Shown: positions 51,195 through 59,137 of the stretch, one piece after another
Layout: every line of letters starts with the position of its first letter
Position numbering within the stretch: position 1 is the stretch's first letter
Assembly (NCBI RefSeq): GCF_003696265.1
Contig: NZ_RFFH01000014.1
Coordinates: 102,435-166,434 of the forward strand
Direction of reading: 5' to 3'
DNA: 64,000 nt
Source of the DNA: Nocardia stercoris
Lineage (GTDB): Bacteria > Actinomycetota > Actinomycetes > Mycobacteriales > Mycobacteriaceae
Notes under the pieces: generated by a model
Database searches by the model: none
Told to the model about the DNA's origin: nothing
Seen by the model: only the letters and a program-made list of their open reading frames with translations
Translations under genes and position numbers: made by a program

Positions 51195-52667
51195 TCATAC
51201 CGCTCCTCCGGTGTTGCTCGGGGGCTGGGGCGGGGCCGGCGTCGGCGGGGTGACGGTCGGCGCGATCGTCGGCTTCTCGCCGATCACCGCCTCGGTATAC
51301 GGGGTGTCGTCGACATACATCAACCGGTCGGGATGCCAGGCGACGACCCGGTTGCGTTCGCCGCCGCCGCCCGCGCCGGCGCCGTGCGCGCCCGGCATCA
51401 TCGGCATGTAGGGCATGCCGCCACCGGGAGCGCCGGCCCGGCCCGCCGCCGCGGCGAGCGAGGGCGAGGACAACGGCTCGATGACCGGGGTGCGCGGCAG
51501 CTGCGAGGCCGCGGTGGCCGCCGCGATGGAACCGTCGGCCGGCAGCGCCCCGACCGTGACGGTGGGCGTCTCGACGCTGGGCATCTCGGGCAGCCCGCCG
51601 GTCGGGTCGCCGCCGCCCACCACCGACGGAATGGACGGCAGACCGTAGTCCGGGTACTGGCCGTCGGTGAAGTTCGGATCCTGCAGGCCGGTCTGGTTCT
51701 GCCCGGCGAGGCTGTTCTGGTTCATCATGCTCATCAGCGCGGGCAGCATCTGCGCCATCGAGCTGTCCCCCGTGCTGCCGTTCTGCTTCGTCGGCTTGCC
51801 GGTGGTCGGATCGGTCGGATCGGTCGGATCGGTCTTCACCGGCTTCTTGGTGTTGTCGGTGACCGTCGTGGTGTAGTCGCCGACGGTCTGCAGGGACCGG
51901 GCGTTGATCTCCTCGAACTCCTTCATCGCCGCCGCGATGGCGGCCGGGTTCTTCGAGCGCATCGCCGCGAGCAGCTTCTTGCGCGCGGCCTGGATCTCTT
52001 GCGGCGTAGGATGTTTCGCCCGCGCTTGGTTGTAGGCGTCGGCGTAGCCGTCCACCGAGGTCGCCAGATCCCCGAGATCCTGACCGGCGGCCGCGAGCCG
52101 GTTGCGGTGCTGGACGATATTGGCGGCCGCCAGATCACCGACCGGGGTCCAGCTCTGTAGTCCCTGGATGGTCGAGTCGAGGCCGTCGAGAGCGTCGGCG
52201 TGCGGTCCGGCGAGGAACTGGCGCAGCGATTGGGCGTAGGCCCGAGCGGGTCCGGTGCCCGGCCCGGAGTGCAGCTGCTCGGCGAATACCAGTGGATCGG
52301 GCGAGATCTCGGCCACCGGATGGGCCGGCGCCTGCCGGGCCGGGAACTGCGGCACCATCGACACCGGATTCACCAGGATCGGGCCCCCGCCACCGGCGAT
52401 CGTCCGGCCGCCCTCGTCGTCGGCGGCGCTGTAATCGGATGCCGAGGCGCCGATGTCGTAGGCGTTGGGGTGCAGGCCGTTGAAGGCGTCGATCATCTGG
52501 TTGAGCAGTTCGGCGCCGCGGGCGTTGTGCGCGGTCGCGGCGAACGCCGAATGTGGTTCGGCGCCTGCGGGATGCACCCAGCCGCCGGGAAGTCCGCCGT
52601 GCGTGGCATGGACGAGGTCCGACAGGGCCGACGCCAGCGCTGCCAGCTCCCCCGGGTCCACGTTCAT
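51195..52667 (-). CDS. EspB-like ESX-secreted protein
   Basis: From the ATG at 52667 the product has 490 residues; GTG codons 9-12 bases earlier are alternative starts. Residues 1 to about 290 are long helices as in the PE-PPE-like fold of EspB, ending in a segment ARAKHPTPQEIQAARKKLLA close to ARREHPTYEDIV of M. tuberculosis EspB. A Thr/Asp/Pro repeat, a Met/Gly/Pro-rich region and a C-terminal block DRLMYVDDTPYTEAVIGEKP follow; EspB ends with LYTEDRAWTEAVIGNRR. EspB is exported by ESX-1, cut by MycP1 and forms heptameric rings that bind phospholipids. The adjoining EspL-like and EspK-like genes support the assignment. Confidence 0.78.
   Translation of the reverse strand: MNVDPGELAALASALSDLVHATHGGLPGGWVHPAGAEPHSAFAATAHNARGAELLNQMIDAFNGLHPNAYDIGASASDYSAADDEGGRTIAGGGGPILVNPVSMVPQFPARQAPAHPVAEISPDPLVFAEQLHSGPGTGPARAYAQSLRQFLAGPHADALDGLDSTIQGLQSWTPVGDLAAANIVQHRNRLAAAGQDLGDLATSVDGYADAYNQARAKHPTPQEIQAARKKLLAAMRSKNPAAIAAAMKEFEEINARSLQTVGDYTTTVTDNTKKPVKTDPTDPTDPTTGKPTKQNGSTGDSSMAQMLPALMSMMNQNSLAGQNQTGLQDPNFTDGQYPDYGLPSIPSVVGGGDPTGGLPEMPSVETPTVTVGALPADGSIAAATAASQLPRTPVIEPLSSPSLAAAAGRAGAPGGGMPYMPMMPGAHGAGAGGGGERNRVVAWHPDRLMYVDDTPYTEAVIGEKPTIAPTVTPPTPAPPQPPSNTGGAV
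51795..51840. repeat. 9-bp tandem repeat coding Thr-Asp-Pro
   Basis: The unit GGTCGGATC is repeated about four times; on the minus strand it encodes TDPTDPTDP in the linker of the EspB-like protein, after the helical domain. Confidence 0.8.
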
Positions 52668-52778
52668 CCCCGCCACCACGGTCTCCTCTCCCTGTCGGCA
52701 CGCTCCGGGCCGCGTCCGGATATCACCCCGATCTGTCACCCGGGTCGGAGCACCAGTCGACCCCATCATTGTCCGAGC

Positions 52779-52794
52779 TTCCCAGGACTGGGAA
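52779..52794 (-). promoter_or_regulatory. ESX palindrome upstream of the EspB-like unit
   Basis: TTCCCAGGACTGGGAA, perfect arms. It lies 111 bp before the ATG of the EspB-like gene and is followed on the minus strand by GCTCGGACAATGATGG. Confidence 0.7.
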
Positions 52795-52852
52795 TTCGAT
52801 GTCCGGGACCGCCGGAGTGCCGGACCGGCACGCGGCACCGGTCCGGCACGTT

Positions 52853-54784
52853 TCAGTGCTGCCTCGGCACCACCGCCGGGGGCAGGTCGGTCGCGGGGGC
52901 CGAAACTCCGGCCGGTGCAACCGAAATCGTGGGCGGTACCACGGCACCGGTCGGCGCCGGGCGCGGTGCACGGTCAGCCGCGGGCGCGACCGATACGCCA
53001 CCGGGCGGACCGCCGGCGGTCGCGGGAGCCACGGAAGTTCCACCGGGAGCGGCGATCTCGGTGGTCGCCCCGGCCTCGGCGGGGGCGAACTGCGGATGCG
53101 CCGCGATCTGCTGGTGGGCGTACATGGCGTCGCGCAGGCTCTGCTGATCCGGCTCCCCGGCCAGCAGCAGGGCCAGTTCGGTACAGCGACGCTCGAAGAC
53201 CATGGCCCGCAACACCTCCGAGCCCTCGTCGGCAGTGAGCGCACCCAGATCCACCCGGCCGGCGTCGACCCGGCGCGAGAGCATGGCCGCGGCCAGCAAC
53301 TCGTCCAAGGACCGCAGGTCGTCCCAGAGCTGGCGCGGCACCGCCATGCCCGCCTGCAGGGTGGTCAGGATCTGCTCGCGCAAGACCCGCGCCGGCCGCG
53401 CCTCGGCGGGCGTGGACACCGCACCACCCACCGCGGCATGGGCATCGGCCGCCAGCGCCTGCAGCACCGGCGCGACCATCGAATCCGCCACGGCGGCAAC
53501 ACTGTCCAGCGCCTGCGGGGTACCGGTCAGGCCGAGGCGGTCCACCGATCCCGCGGTCGCGACCCGCAGATCGTGGTCGTAGGCGGGCCCGACCAGGCCC
53601 GCGACCGCGGCATCCCCCAGACCCTGTTCCAGGCCGGAGTCGATCGGCGCGGACGACGCCACCGCGGTGACCCGCCCCTGCACCCGCGGCCCCCACACCA
53701 ACCCGAACTCCGCGAGAACCCTTGCGGGATCGGCGATTCCCTCCCATGCCGACGTCCGGCCGCTGCCCAGCAACTCGTCCCACTGCCACGGCATCGACAC
53801 CGACCGGGGCACATGCAGTCCCGCCGGCAGCCAGCCCCGGCCCTCGGTCGAGGTCAAGAACAGCCGCAGCCCGAACGGGCCACGCATCGCCGACACCGCC
53901 CACTCCAGGCCGACCGGCGACTCCGCCGCTGCCAGCACCGCCCCGAGCAGCGCCTTCGCCAGCGCCAGGTCCGAGTCGGCGTCGACGGTCGCGTCCGCGG
54001 TGGCGGTACCGTCGGCCGCGCCCGGCGCGACCGCGTTCGCGTACGGATCGACCATGGCCGGGACATCGCCGACGCTCGGACCGGCTGCCAACGGTCCACC
54101 GGGCAGCGAAGGCACCGGGCCGCCACCGGGCGGGCCGGCGATATCCGGCGCGATACCGGGCACGCTGCCGGGCCAGGATTGCTGCCCGACCACGCCGCCG
54201 GGCGGAACCTGACCGAGGGCCGGTGTCTCGTGCTGCACGACCGGACCGGCGTCGAGTGGCGCCGAGGGCCGCGCCTGCGCCGGGCCACCGGCATCCGGTG
54301 TTGCTCCCGGCTCGTGCGGGGCTCCGGTCGGCACACCCGCACTCGGCGGGGGACCGCTGACCGGATGATGTTGGGCCACCGGATGCTCCGGACCACCGGT
54401 GGTCACCGGGCCGGGCGGCTGAACCGGGTGACCGGGTGTGGTCGGCGCCGGATGCCGCGGGGTGGTGCCGTGATCGCCGAGTCCCAGGTTCTGGATCGCC
54501 GCGCCACCCTCCTGATCGGCCTTCTCGATGTCGTCGGCGGCCTGGTTCAGGGCGTCAGCGGTCTCCTTGTGCTGTGCCGCGAGCGCCATTCCGGCATCGT
54601 GCCGAATGTTGTAATAGTCGACCAGCGACGCGTGGAGCTGGTCGGCGATCTTGCCCCGGGTGATTTTGTAGTCGTCGAGCCAATCCTTGGGGACCAGCGA
54701 CCACTGTTCGAGCGCACCCTGCACCCGGATGTGCTCGGCGGCGAGCCGGCGCAGCAGGGCGGGATCGAGGATAGTGGGATTCAC
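52853..54784 (-). CDS. EspK-like ESX protein, paralogue 3
   Basis: The 643-residue protein starts at GTG. The N-terminal 95 residues form a WXG100-like hairpin (DPALLRRLAAEHIRVQGALE, then DYYNIRHDAGMALAAQHKET). A Pro/Gly/His-rich linker of about 170 residues follows. The C-terminal domain has LAKALLGAVLAAAESPVGLE, FLTSTEGRGWLPAGLHVP, WEGIADPARVLAEFG and AMYAHQQIAAHPQF, nearly the same as in 44576-46363. It lies next to the EspB-like gene, as espK does to espB in ESX-1 apart from espL. EspK-like proteins probably act as adaptors between substrate and EccC. Confidence 0.75.
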   Translation of the reverse strand: MNPTILDPALLRRLAAEHIRVQGALEQWSLVPKDWLDDYKITRGKIADQLHASLVDYYNIRHDAGMALAAQHKETADALNQAADDIEKADQEGGAAIQNLGLGDHGTTPRHPAPTTPGHPVQPPGPVTTGGPEHPVAQHHPVSGPPPSAGVPTGAPHEPGATPDAGGPAQARPSAPLDAGPVVQHETPALGQVPPGGVVGQQSWPGSVPGIAPDIAGPPGGGPVPSLPGGPLAAGPSVGDVPAMVDPYANAVAPGAADGTATADATVDADSDLALAKALLGAVLAAAESPVGLEWAVSAMRGPFGLRLFLTSTEGRGWLPAGLHVPRSVSMPWQWDELLGSGRTSAWEGIADPARVLAEFGLVWGPRVQGRVTAVASSAPIDSGLEQGLGDAAVAGLVGPAYDHDLRVATAGSVDRLGLTGTPQALDSVAAVADSMVAPVLQALAADAHAAVGGAVSTPAEARPARVLREQILTTLQAGMAVPRQLWDDLRSLDELLAAAMLSRRVDAGRVDLGALTADEGSEVLRAMVFERRCTELALLLAGEPDQQSLRDAMYAHQQIAAHPQFAPAEAGATTEIAAPGGTSVAPATAGGPPGGVSVAPAADRAPRPAPTGAVVPPTISVAPAGVSAPATDLPPAVVPRQH

Positions 54785-54809
54785 CTACACCGAACTCCTT
54801 GTCGCACAG

Positions 54810-55169
54810 TCACTCCGGCTCCGACTCGGACCGATCTGCGAGTTCGGCCCAGGCTGCCCGGTCCGCGGCCCACAGATCGGTGGCGAACAGCGCCCGCTGT
54901 TGCCGCTGGGCATCGGCGACGCTCTCCCGGATCGCCGCCACGATCTCGGCCGCCAGCTCGGCGTTGCCGAACCGGTCGACCGTGCCCGGAGCCAGGTACA
55001 GGCCGGTCAATCGCCGTTTCACGTCGACCTCCGGGACCACCGCCCCGCTCGGTGAGGGCCGGCGCGCGCGGATCGCGGCGAGCCGCTCCTGGACCTCGAT
55101 CATCTTGTCGCGCAGTCGCCGAGCACCCATCCGTGCCCGAAGCACGTCGGGATGCATTTCGCGGGCCAT
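54810..55169 (-). CDS. YbaB/EbfC-family protein, EspL-like 2
   Basis: The 119-residue product starts at the ATG at 55169, five bases after GGAGG. The core is nearly identical to the 50834-51181 product: RARRPSPSGAVVPEVDVKRR, then LTGLYLAPGT and NAELAAEIVAAIRESVADAQ. The acidic C-terminus differs. It lies directly upstream of EspK-like paralogue 3, as the other copy lies directly downstream of the EspB-like gene, so each substrate/adaptor unit appears to have its own YbaB-like partner. Confidence 0.78.
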   Translation of the reverse strand: MAREMHPDVLRARMGARRLRDKMIEVQERLAAIRARRPSPSGAVVPEVDVKRRLTGLYLAPGTVDRFGNAELAAEIVAAIRESVADAQRQQRALFATDLWAADRAAWAELADRSESEPE

Positions 55170-55191
55170 CACAACCTCCGATCCACCGTGG

Positions 55192-56973
55192 TCAGGTCGG
55201 CACCACCGACGGCGCCGCGGTCGACGGGTCGCCGGCCAACGCCATCCCGGTATCGGATTGGCTTCCCGCCGAACCCAATTCGATGCCCTTGGGGTGCGCG
55301 AAGCCGGCGAACGTGCCGAAGTCGGTCGGGACCTGGTCGAACGGCTTCAGATCACCGTTGATCACGACGTCGAGCGTGGCATCGGGCCCGGACCCGATCA
55401 CGCGCAGGATCGCCGTGTGGTCGGTGCCGTCGTCGCTCTGCCAGGTCGCGACGTCACCGGTCATCAACTGCGACGGGTCGACCCTGGGTCCGATGTGCTT
55501 GGTATCGGACCACTTCGCCGTGGTCTTGCCGTAGGCGGACTGCGCGTCGGTCTTGCTGTGGTCGCCGAATGCCGCATCCAGCGCCTGCGCGACCAGCGGT
55601 GACACCTTCTGCGTCTTGCCGTCCGGGAAGGGATAGGTGATGCTGCCGTCGGCGTCGGGGACCCGGCCGGGGGCCGCAGCGGGCTGCGTCGAGGTGGCCT
55701 GGTTGTTCGGGCCGGCCGGTTGCCCGGAATCCGGTTGCGCGGGCTGCGCGGGTGCCGGTTGCGCGGGCTGCGCGGCCGCCGGAGCGGCGGTCGTCGCCAC
55801 CGCCGGTTGTGCGGTCAGCGGGGTGCCCAGTGGCCGGGTGGGATCCTGGTACTGGTTCGGGTAGCCCATCTGGTTCTGCCGGCCCAGCGAGTTCATCATC
55901 ATCATCTGGCCGAGCGGGCCGTTCATCAGGTCCGACATCCCGCCCATCGACGACCCGAGGCCCGCGGTCGACGCCGGATTCGGGGTCTGGCTCGCGGTTC
56001 CGGCCGCATCGTTGATCGCTTTGATCAGTGAGGCGTTGGGATCGTCGGCGGTGGAACCAGGTATGTTACCGATCGTGTTCTTGCCCGTGGTGTCGTTGCC
56101 CGTGGTGTCGTTGCCCGTGGTGTTGGGCACGTTCTGCGCAGAGGTATCCCAGGGGAACGCACCCGGCTTGTTCGGGGTGTTGATCGTACTCGGCTGATAC
56201 GGGTTCTGCCCGGGGGTGAACGGGTTGACACCCGGGGGATTCCCCGTCCCGTTCTTCAGCGCCTCGATCTCCTTCTGCATGGCGGCCTGATCCGCGGCCG
56301 CCTTGTCGGCCGCGGCTTTTGCGGCCGCGTTCGCGGCATCAAGCTTATTGGAAAGGTCCGTATTGGTGGCGTTCGCCGCGTTCAGCTTGTCCTGGGCGTC
56401 CTTGAGTGCCTGCGCGGACTTGTCGACACCGCCGCTGCCGTTGTCCACCTGCCCCGAGAGCGTGCCCATTGCCTGGACCTCGGATTGGATGGCTTCGCCG
56501 ACGTAGTGGGTGATGTAGCTCTGCTCGTCACCGTCCGGCGGCGCGAATTTGGCGCGTTCGTTGAGGAATTCGACGAACAGTCGATAATTGGTCTTGGCCT
56601 GCTGCAGTTTGGTGTCGGTGTCACTGACCGTCTGCACCATCGTGGCGTAGCTGCCCTGGAACGCGTTGAAAGCGTCCCGGAGCGCGGTCGCCTTCTGCAT
56701 GTACTCCGCGAGCGTGGTCGAATTATCCGAGCCGGAGATGGGGCTGACCTGTTCGAACGTGTACGACTTCGGTACCGCCTTGGGATCGCCTTTACCGAGG
56801 TTGTGCCAGTCGGTGTAAACCAGCGCGGCCAGACCCAGCGGTGATCCGTCCGGCGCCCAGGTGGCGTCGACCGAATTGGTGAGGAAGGTATCGTCCGGAT
56901 GGTCCAGGTAGTACGGCCAGGCCGAACTGCCGTTGTCCTGGATGACCATCCGAAGCGGCGAGTCGTCGGTCAT
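55192..56973 (-). CDS. ESX-associated coiled-coil protein with NlpC-like C-terminal domain lacking the cysteine
   Basis: The 593-residue protein starts at ATG overlapping the upstream stop (ATGA). Residues about 85-245 are helical, with a coiled coil (SAQALKDAQDKLNAANATNT) and a run of Ala/Lys/Asp. A low-complexity middle has NDTTGNDTTGK repeats and Pro/Ala/Gln stretches plus a Met-rich block (GPLGQMMMMNSLGRQNQMGY). The C-terminal domain (about 470-580) contains VDPSQLMTGDVATW, HTAILRV and FGTFAGFAHPKGIEL, matching the end of the lectin protein at 42503. The histidine of an NlpC/P60 fold is kept but no cysteine precedes it. Probably a secreted, non-enzymatic envelope protein. Confidence 0.72.
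   Translation of the reverse strand: MTDDSPLRMVIQDNGSSAWPYYLDHPDDTFLTNSVDATWAPDGSPLGLAALVYTDWHNLGKGDPKAVPKSYTFEQVSPISGSDNSTTLAEYMQKATALRDAFNAFQGSYATMVQTVSDTDTKLQQAKTNYRLFVEFLNERAKFAPPDGDEQSYITHYVGEAIQSEVQAMGTLSGQVDNGSGGVDKSAQALKDAQDKLNAANATNTDLSNKLDAANAAAKAAADKAAADQAAMQKEIEALKNGTGNPPGVNPFTPGQNPYQPSTINTPNKPGAFPWDTSAQNVPNTTGNDTTGNDTTGKNTIGNIPGSTADDPNASLIKAINDAAGTASQTPNPASTAGLGSSMGGMSDLMNGPLGQMMMMNSLGRQNQMGYPNQYQDPTRPLGTPLTAQPAVATTAAPAAAQPAQPAPAQPAQPDSGQPAGPNNQATSTQPAAAPGRVPDADGSITYPFPDGKTQKVSPLVAQALDAAFGDHSKTDAQSAYGKTTAKWSDTKHIGPRVDPSQLMTGDVATWQSDDGTDHTAILRVIGSGPDATLDVVINGDLKPFDQVPTDFGTFAGFAHPKGIELGSAGSQSDTGMALAGDPSTAAPSVVPT
56080..56125. repeat. 15-bp tandem repeat coding Asn-Asp-Thr-Thr-Gly
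   Basis: TTGCCCGTGGTGTCG occurs about three times in tandem, with a related fourth unit. On the minus strand it encodes GNDTTGNDTTGK in the linker of the 55192-56973 protein. Confidence 0.85.
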
Positions 56974-57698
56974 GCGACCTCGATCTCGTCAGGCTTGTAG
57001 GGGTACTTGTTGTCCGGTCTGGCTACCAGCCTGACCGGAACCGGAAGATCCGGCTGCCCCATATTGGCAGCAGCGGTCAGCCCACCGGCCCCCAGTGCCT
57101 TGCCGGTACTCCAATCGAAGGTGTTCTTGTACCACGGCTTCGCATTTGCCGCATTCTTCGCGGCGGCCGCCGCCACTCTTGCTTTGGCGGCATTCTGCTT
57201 GGCGATAGCTTCTTTCGCGTCCTTCAATGCCTTGTCGTAGGCTTTCCCGGATGACTTGCCGGCCGTGGCGGCCGCTTCCTTTTCCGCCTGCTTCACCTCG
57301 TCCTTGGTCAGATTGCCAAGGGCTTTCGATAATTGGTTGGGGGTGACCTTGGCCGCGGCAGCGGCCAGGTCCTTGTCCGCCTGCGCCGCGGCTGCCTTCC
57401 CCCAGGGCGTCTTGCCGAATACCTTCGGCGCGAACTTCGACAATAGACTGCCCTCACCGAGGGTCTTGCCGAAGAGCTTGGCGGCGCCGCCACCGCCCAG
57501 CCCGCCCATCGCGCCGCCCAGCGCGATGTCCTTCCAGTTGTCCCCGGGGTTCCAGCCCTTGCCCTCGATGCCGTCGGCCAGGTACGTACCGAGCGCACCA
57601 CCGACCATGCCCCCGAGCGGCGGGAGGATGAAGCTCGTGGCCGCCGGGAGGGCGAAGCTGACGGTGACACTCGCGGCCTTCTTGAGCCAACCCCACAT
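56970..57698 (-). CDS. Ala/Lys-rich protein with glycine-zipper-like N-terminus
   Basis: From the ATG at 57698 the product has 242 residues; upstream in-frame codons are rejected because they cross the promoter region. Residues about 10-50 are hydrophobic and Gly-rich (FALPAATSFILPPLGGMVGG, then ALGTYLADG), as in glycine-zipper membrane-inserting segments. A Gly-rich loop and long Ala/Lys helices (KDAKEAIAKQNAAKARVAAA) follow. No family is recognised. It is the first gene of the unit 57698-52853 and overlaps the next gene by 4 bp, so it is probably another ESX accessory protein or substrate. Confidence 0.65.
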   Translation of the reverse strand: MWGWLKKAASVTVSFALPAATSFILPPLGGMVGGALGTYLADGIEGKGWNPGDNWKDIALGGAMGGLGGGGAAKLFGKTLGEGSLLSKFAPKVFGKTPWGKAAAAQADKDLAAAAAKVTPNQLSKALGNLTKDEVKQAEKEAAATAGKSSGKAYDKALKDAKEAIAKQNAAKARVAAAAAKNAANAKPWYKNTFDWSTGKALGAGGLTAAANMGQPDLPVPVRLVARPDNKYPYKPDEIEVA

Positions 57699-57810
57699 CA
57701 GCAGAACCCTTCTTCGGTGCGGCCCGGAACTCTCGTCGCGCCGGGCGGGCCGGCGGTGGTCGGCACTGGTCCGATCCCGCTGGAGCCCACGACAACCCAA
57801 TTCTCTGGTG

Positions 57811-57827
57811 TTCCCACCGGTGGGGAA
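57811..57827. promoter_or_regulatory. ESX palindrome between divergent units
   Basis: TTCCCACCGGTGGGGAA, symmetrical with 5-base centre. It lies between starts at 57698 (minus) and 57875 (plus). On the minus strand the flank CACCAGAGAATTGGG resembles that at 39013. Confidence 0.6.
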
Positions 57828-57874
57828 GGTGGGTTCCCTTGCCGCCGAGCACTACCCGGCACCATGGAGTCCTG

Positions 57875-59038
57875 ATGACCGACTCGGATGCTCGAGCGAA
57901 ACGACAGCCGCCGCAGCAGCTCGCCGGCGCGGCTACCTCGAGCCGTCCGGGTACGACCACCACCACTCCCGCGCGGGCGAAGCCGGTCCCCACCCCGCCG
58001 CGCACCGGACGACGGGCGGCGGGCGAGGCCGAAGCTGGAAGCGGTGCGGCGAACACCCAGGCCGGAACGAAAGCCGCTGCCGCGCCGAATCGTTCGCGCA
58101 TCACCGCGTCGGGAGCCGGTGCCGGCGCGGATGCCGGCCTGGCCGTGTCCGCGGTCGCCGCGCTCTCGGCTCTGACCGCGCAGCTGGGCACCAACGCCCC
58201 CTCGACCGACACCGGGCAGCCGGTCGTGGCACCGTGGATCGGATCGGACCGGCCGACGGGTCCGATGCAGATGGACGGCCATCTGGGCACCGGCTACACG
58301 GCCGCCGCCAGTGGCAGCTCGCTGCGGGCCACGGCCATGTCCGACCTGAATGCGGAACTGGCGCAACTGCTCGGCGGTGCGGCCGACGCCACCGTCGGCG
58401 GCCGGACCACCCTGGCGGCGATCACCGCCGATGTCGATGCCGCGCTCACCGCGCTGGGACCCATCCAGAACACCCCGGCCGGAAAGCAACTGCTGATCGA
58501 CACACTCGACCAGGCGCTACAGCGCGCCGGAACCGTGCTGAATCACGGGCAGGCGGGGTCCGCGCTGACGGCGGCCAAGATCAATGCCCTGGCCGAACGG
58601 TTCCAGCGCGAATCCGGTGCGGTCAACCCGCAATCCGCGACCACCGTCCACAGCGGCGGCCCGCCGCTGACCCGGCCGTCGGGACAGGTCGGCCAGTGGA
58701 TCGGCAGCGCGCTGAACATCCTGGCCGCCAACGGATACGACCCGCGCCAGCTCGACCCGGCAGCGGTGGCGACGATCATCGCGCACGAATCGGCCGGCAA
58801 TCCCAACGCCATCAACAACTGGGACAGCAACGCGGCCGCGGGCCATCCGTCGAAAGGTCTCATGCAGACCATCGATTCGACGTTCAACGCCTACGCATTG
58901 CCCGGCCACCAGAACATCTGGGATCCGGTCGACAACATCATCGCCGGGGTGCGCTACGCGATCCACCGCTACGGCTCGCTCGACGCCGTTCCCGGAATCG
59001 CACACCTGCATTCGGGTCAGGGGTATGTCGGCTACTGA
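57875..59038 (+). CDS. lytic-transglycosylase-like (SLT fold) protein 1
   Basis: From the ATG at 57875 (GGAG upstream) the product has 387 residues. The first 100 are Pro/Thr/Ala-rich and probably disordered, without a Sec signal. A helical region follows (about 145-240), then a soluble-lytic-transglycosylase fold (about 270-387) with catalytic Glu305 in IIAHESAGNPNAIN, and SKGLMQTIDSTF as substrate-binding block. The enzymes cleave the glycan backbone of peptidoglycan. The paralogue 59138-60142 follows. Export via ESX is inferred from the missing signal peptide and the palindrome at 57811. Confidence 0.85.
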   Translation: MTDSDARAKRQPPQQLAGAATSSRPGTTTTTPARAKPVPTPPRTGRRAAGEAEAGSGAANTQAGTKAAAAPNRSRITASGAGAGADAGLAVSAVAALSALTAQLGTNAPSTDTGQPVVAPWIGSDRPTGPMQMDGHLGTGYTAAASGSSLRATAMSDLNAELAQLLGGAADATVGGRTTLAAITADVDAALTALGPIQNTPAGKQLLIDTLDQALQRAGTVLNHGQAGSALTAAKINALAERFQRESGAVNPQSATTVHSGGPPLTRPSGQVGQWIGSALNILAANGYDPRQLDPAAVATIIAHESAGNPNAINNWDSNAAAGHPSKGLMQTIDSTFNAYALPGHQNIWDPVDNIIAGVRYAIHRYGSLDAVPGIAHLHSGQGYVGY

Positions 59039-59052
59039 GCGGCGACCAGCCG

Positions 59053-59068
59053 CTTCCCATCGACGGGA
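59053..59068 (+). promoter_or_regulatory. ESX palindrome upstream of transglycosylase-like 2
   Basis: TTCCCATCGACGGGAA, one mismatch. It is followed 21-23 bases later by GATAATCT, a good -10 candidate, and lies 69 bp before the ATG at 59138. Confidence 0.65.
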
Positions 59069-59137
59069 ACCCCAGCAGGCCCCCGATAATCTGGTGTTCC
59101 GGTGGAACTTCCACGCCCGGCGCTCGAAAGGTGGCCC

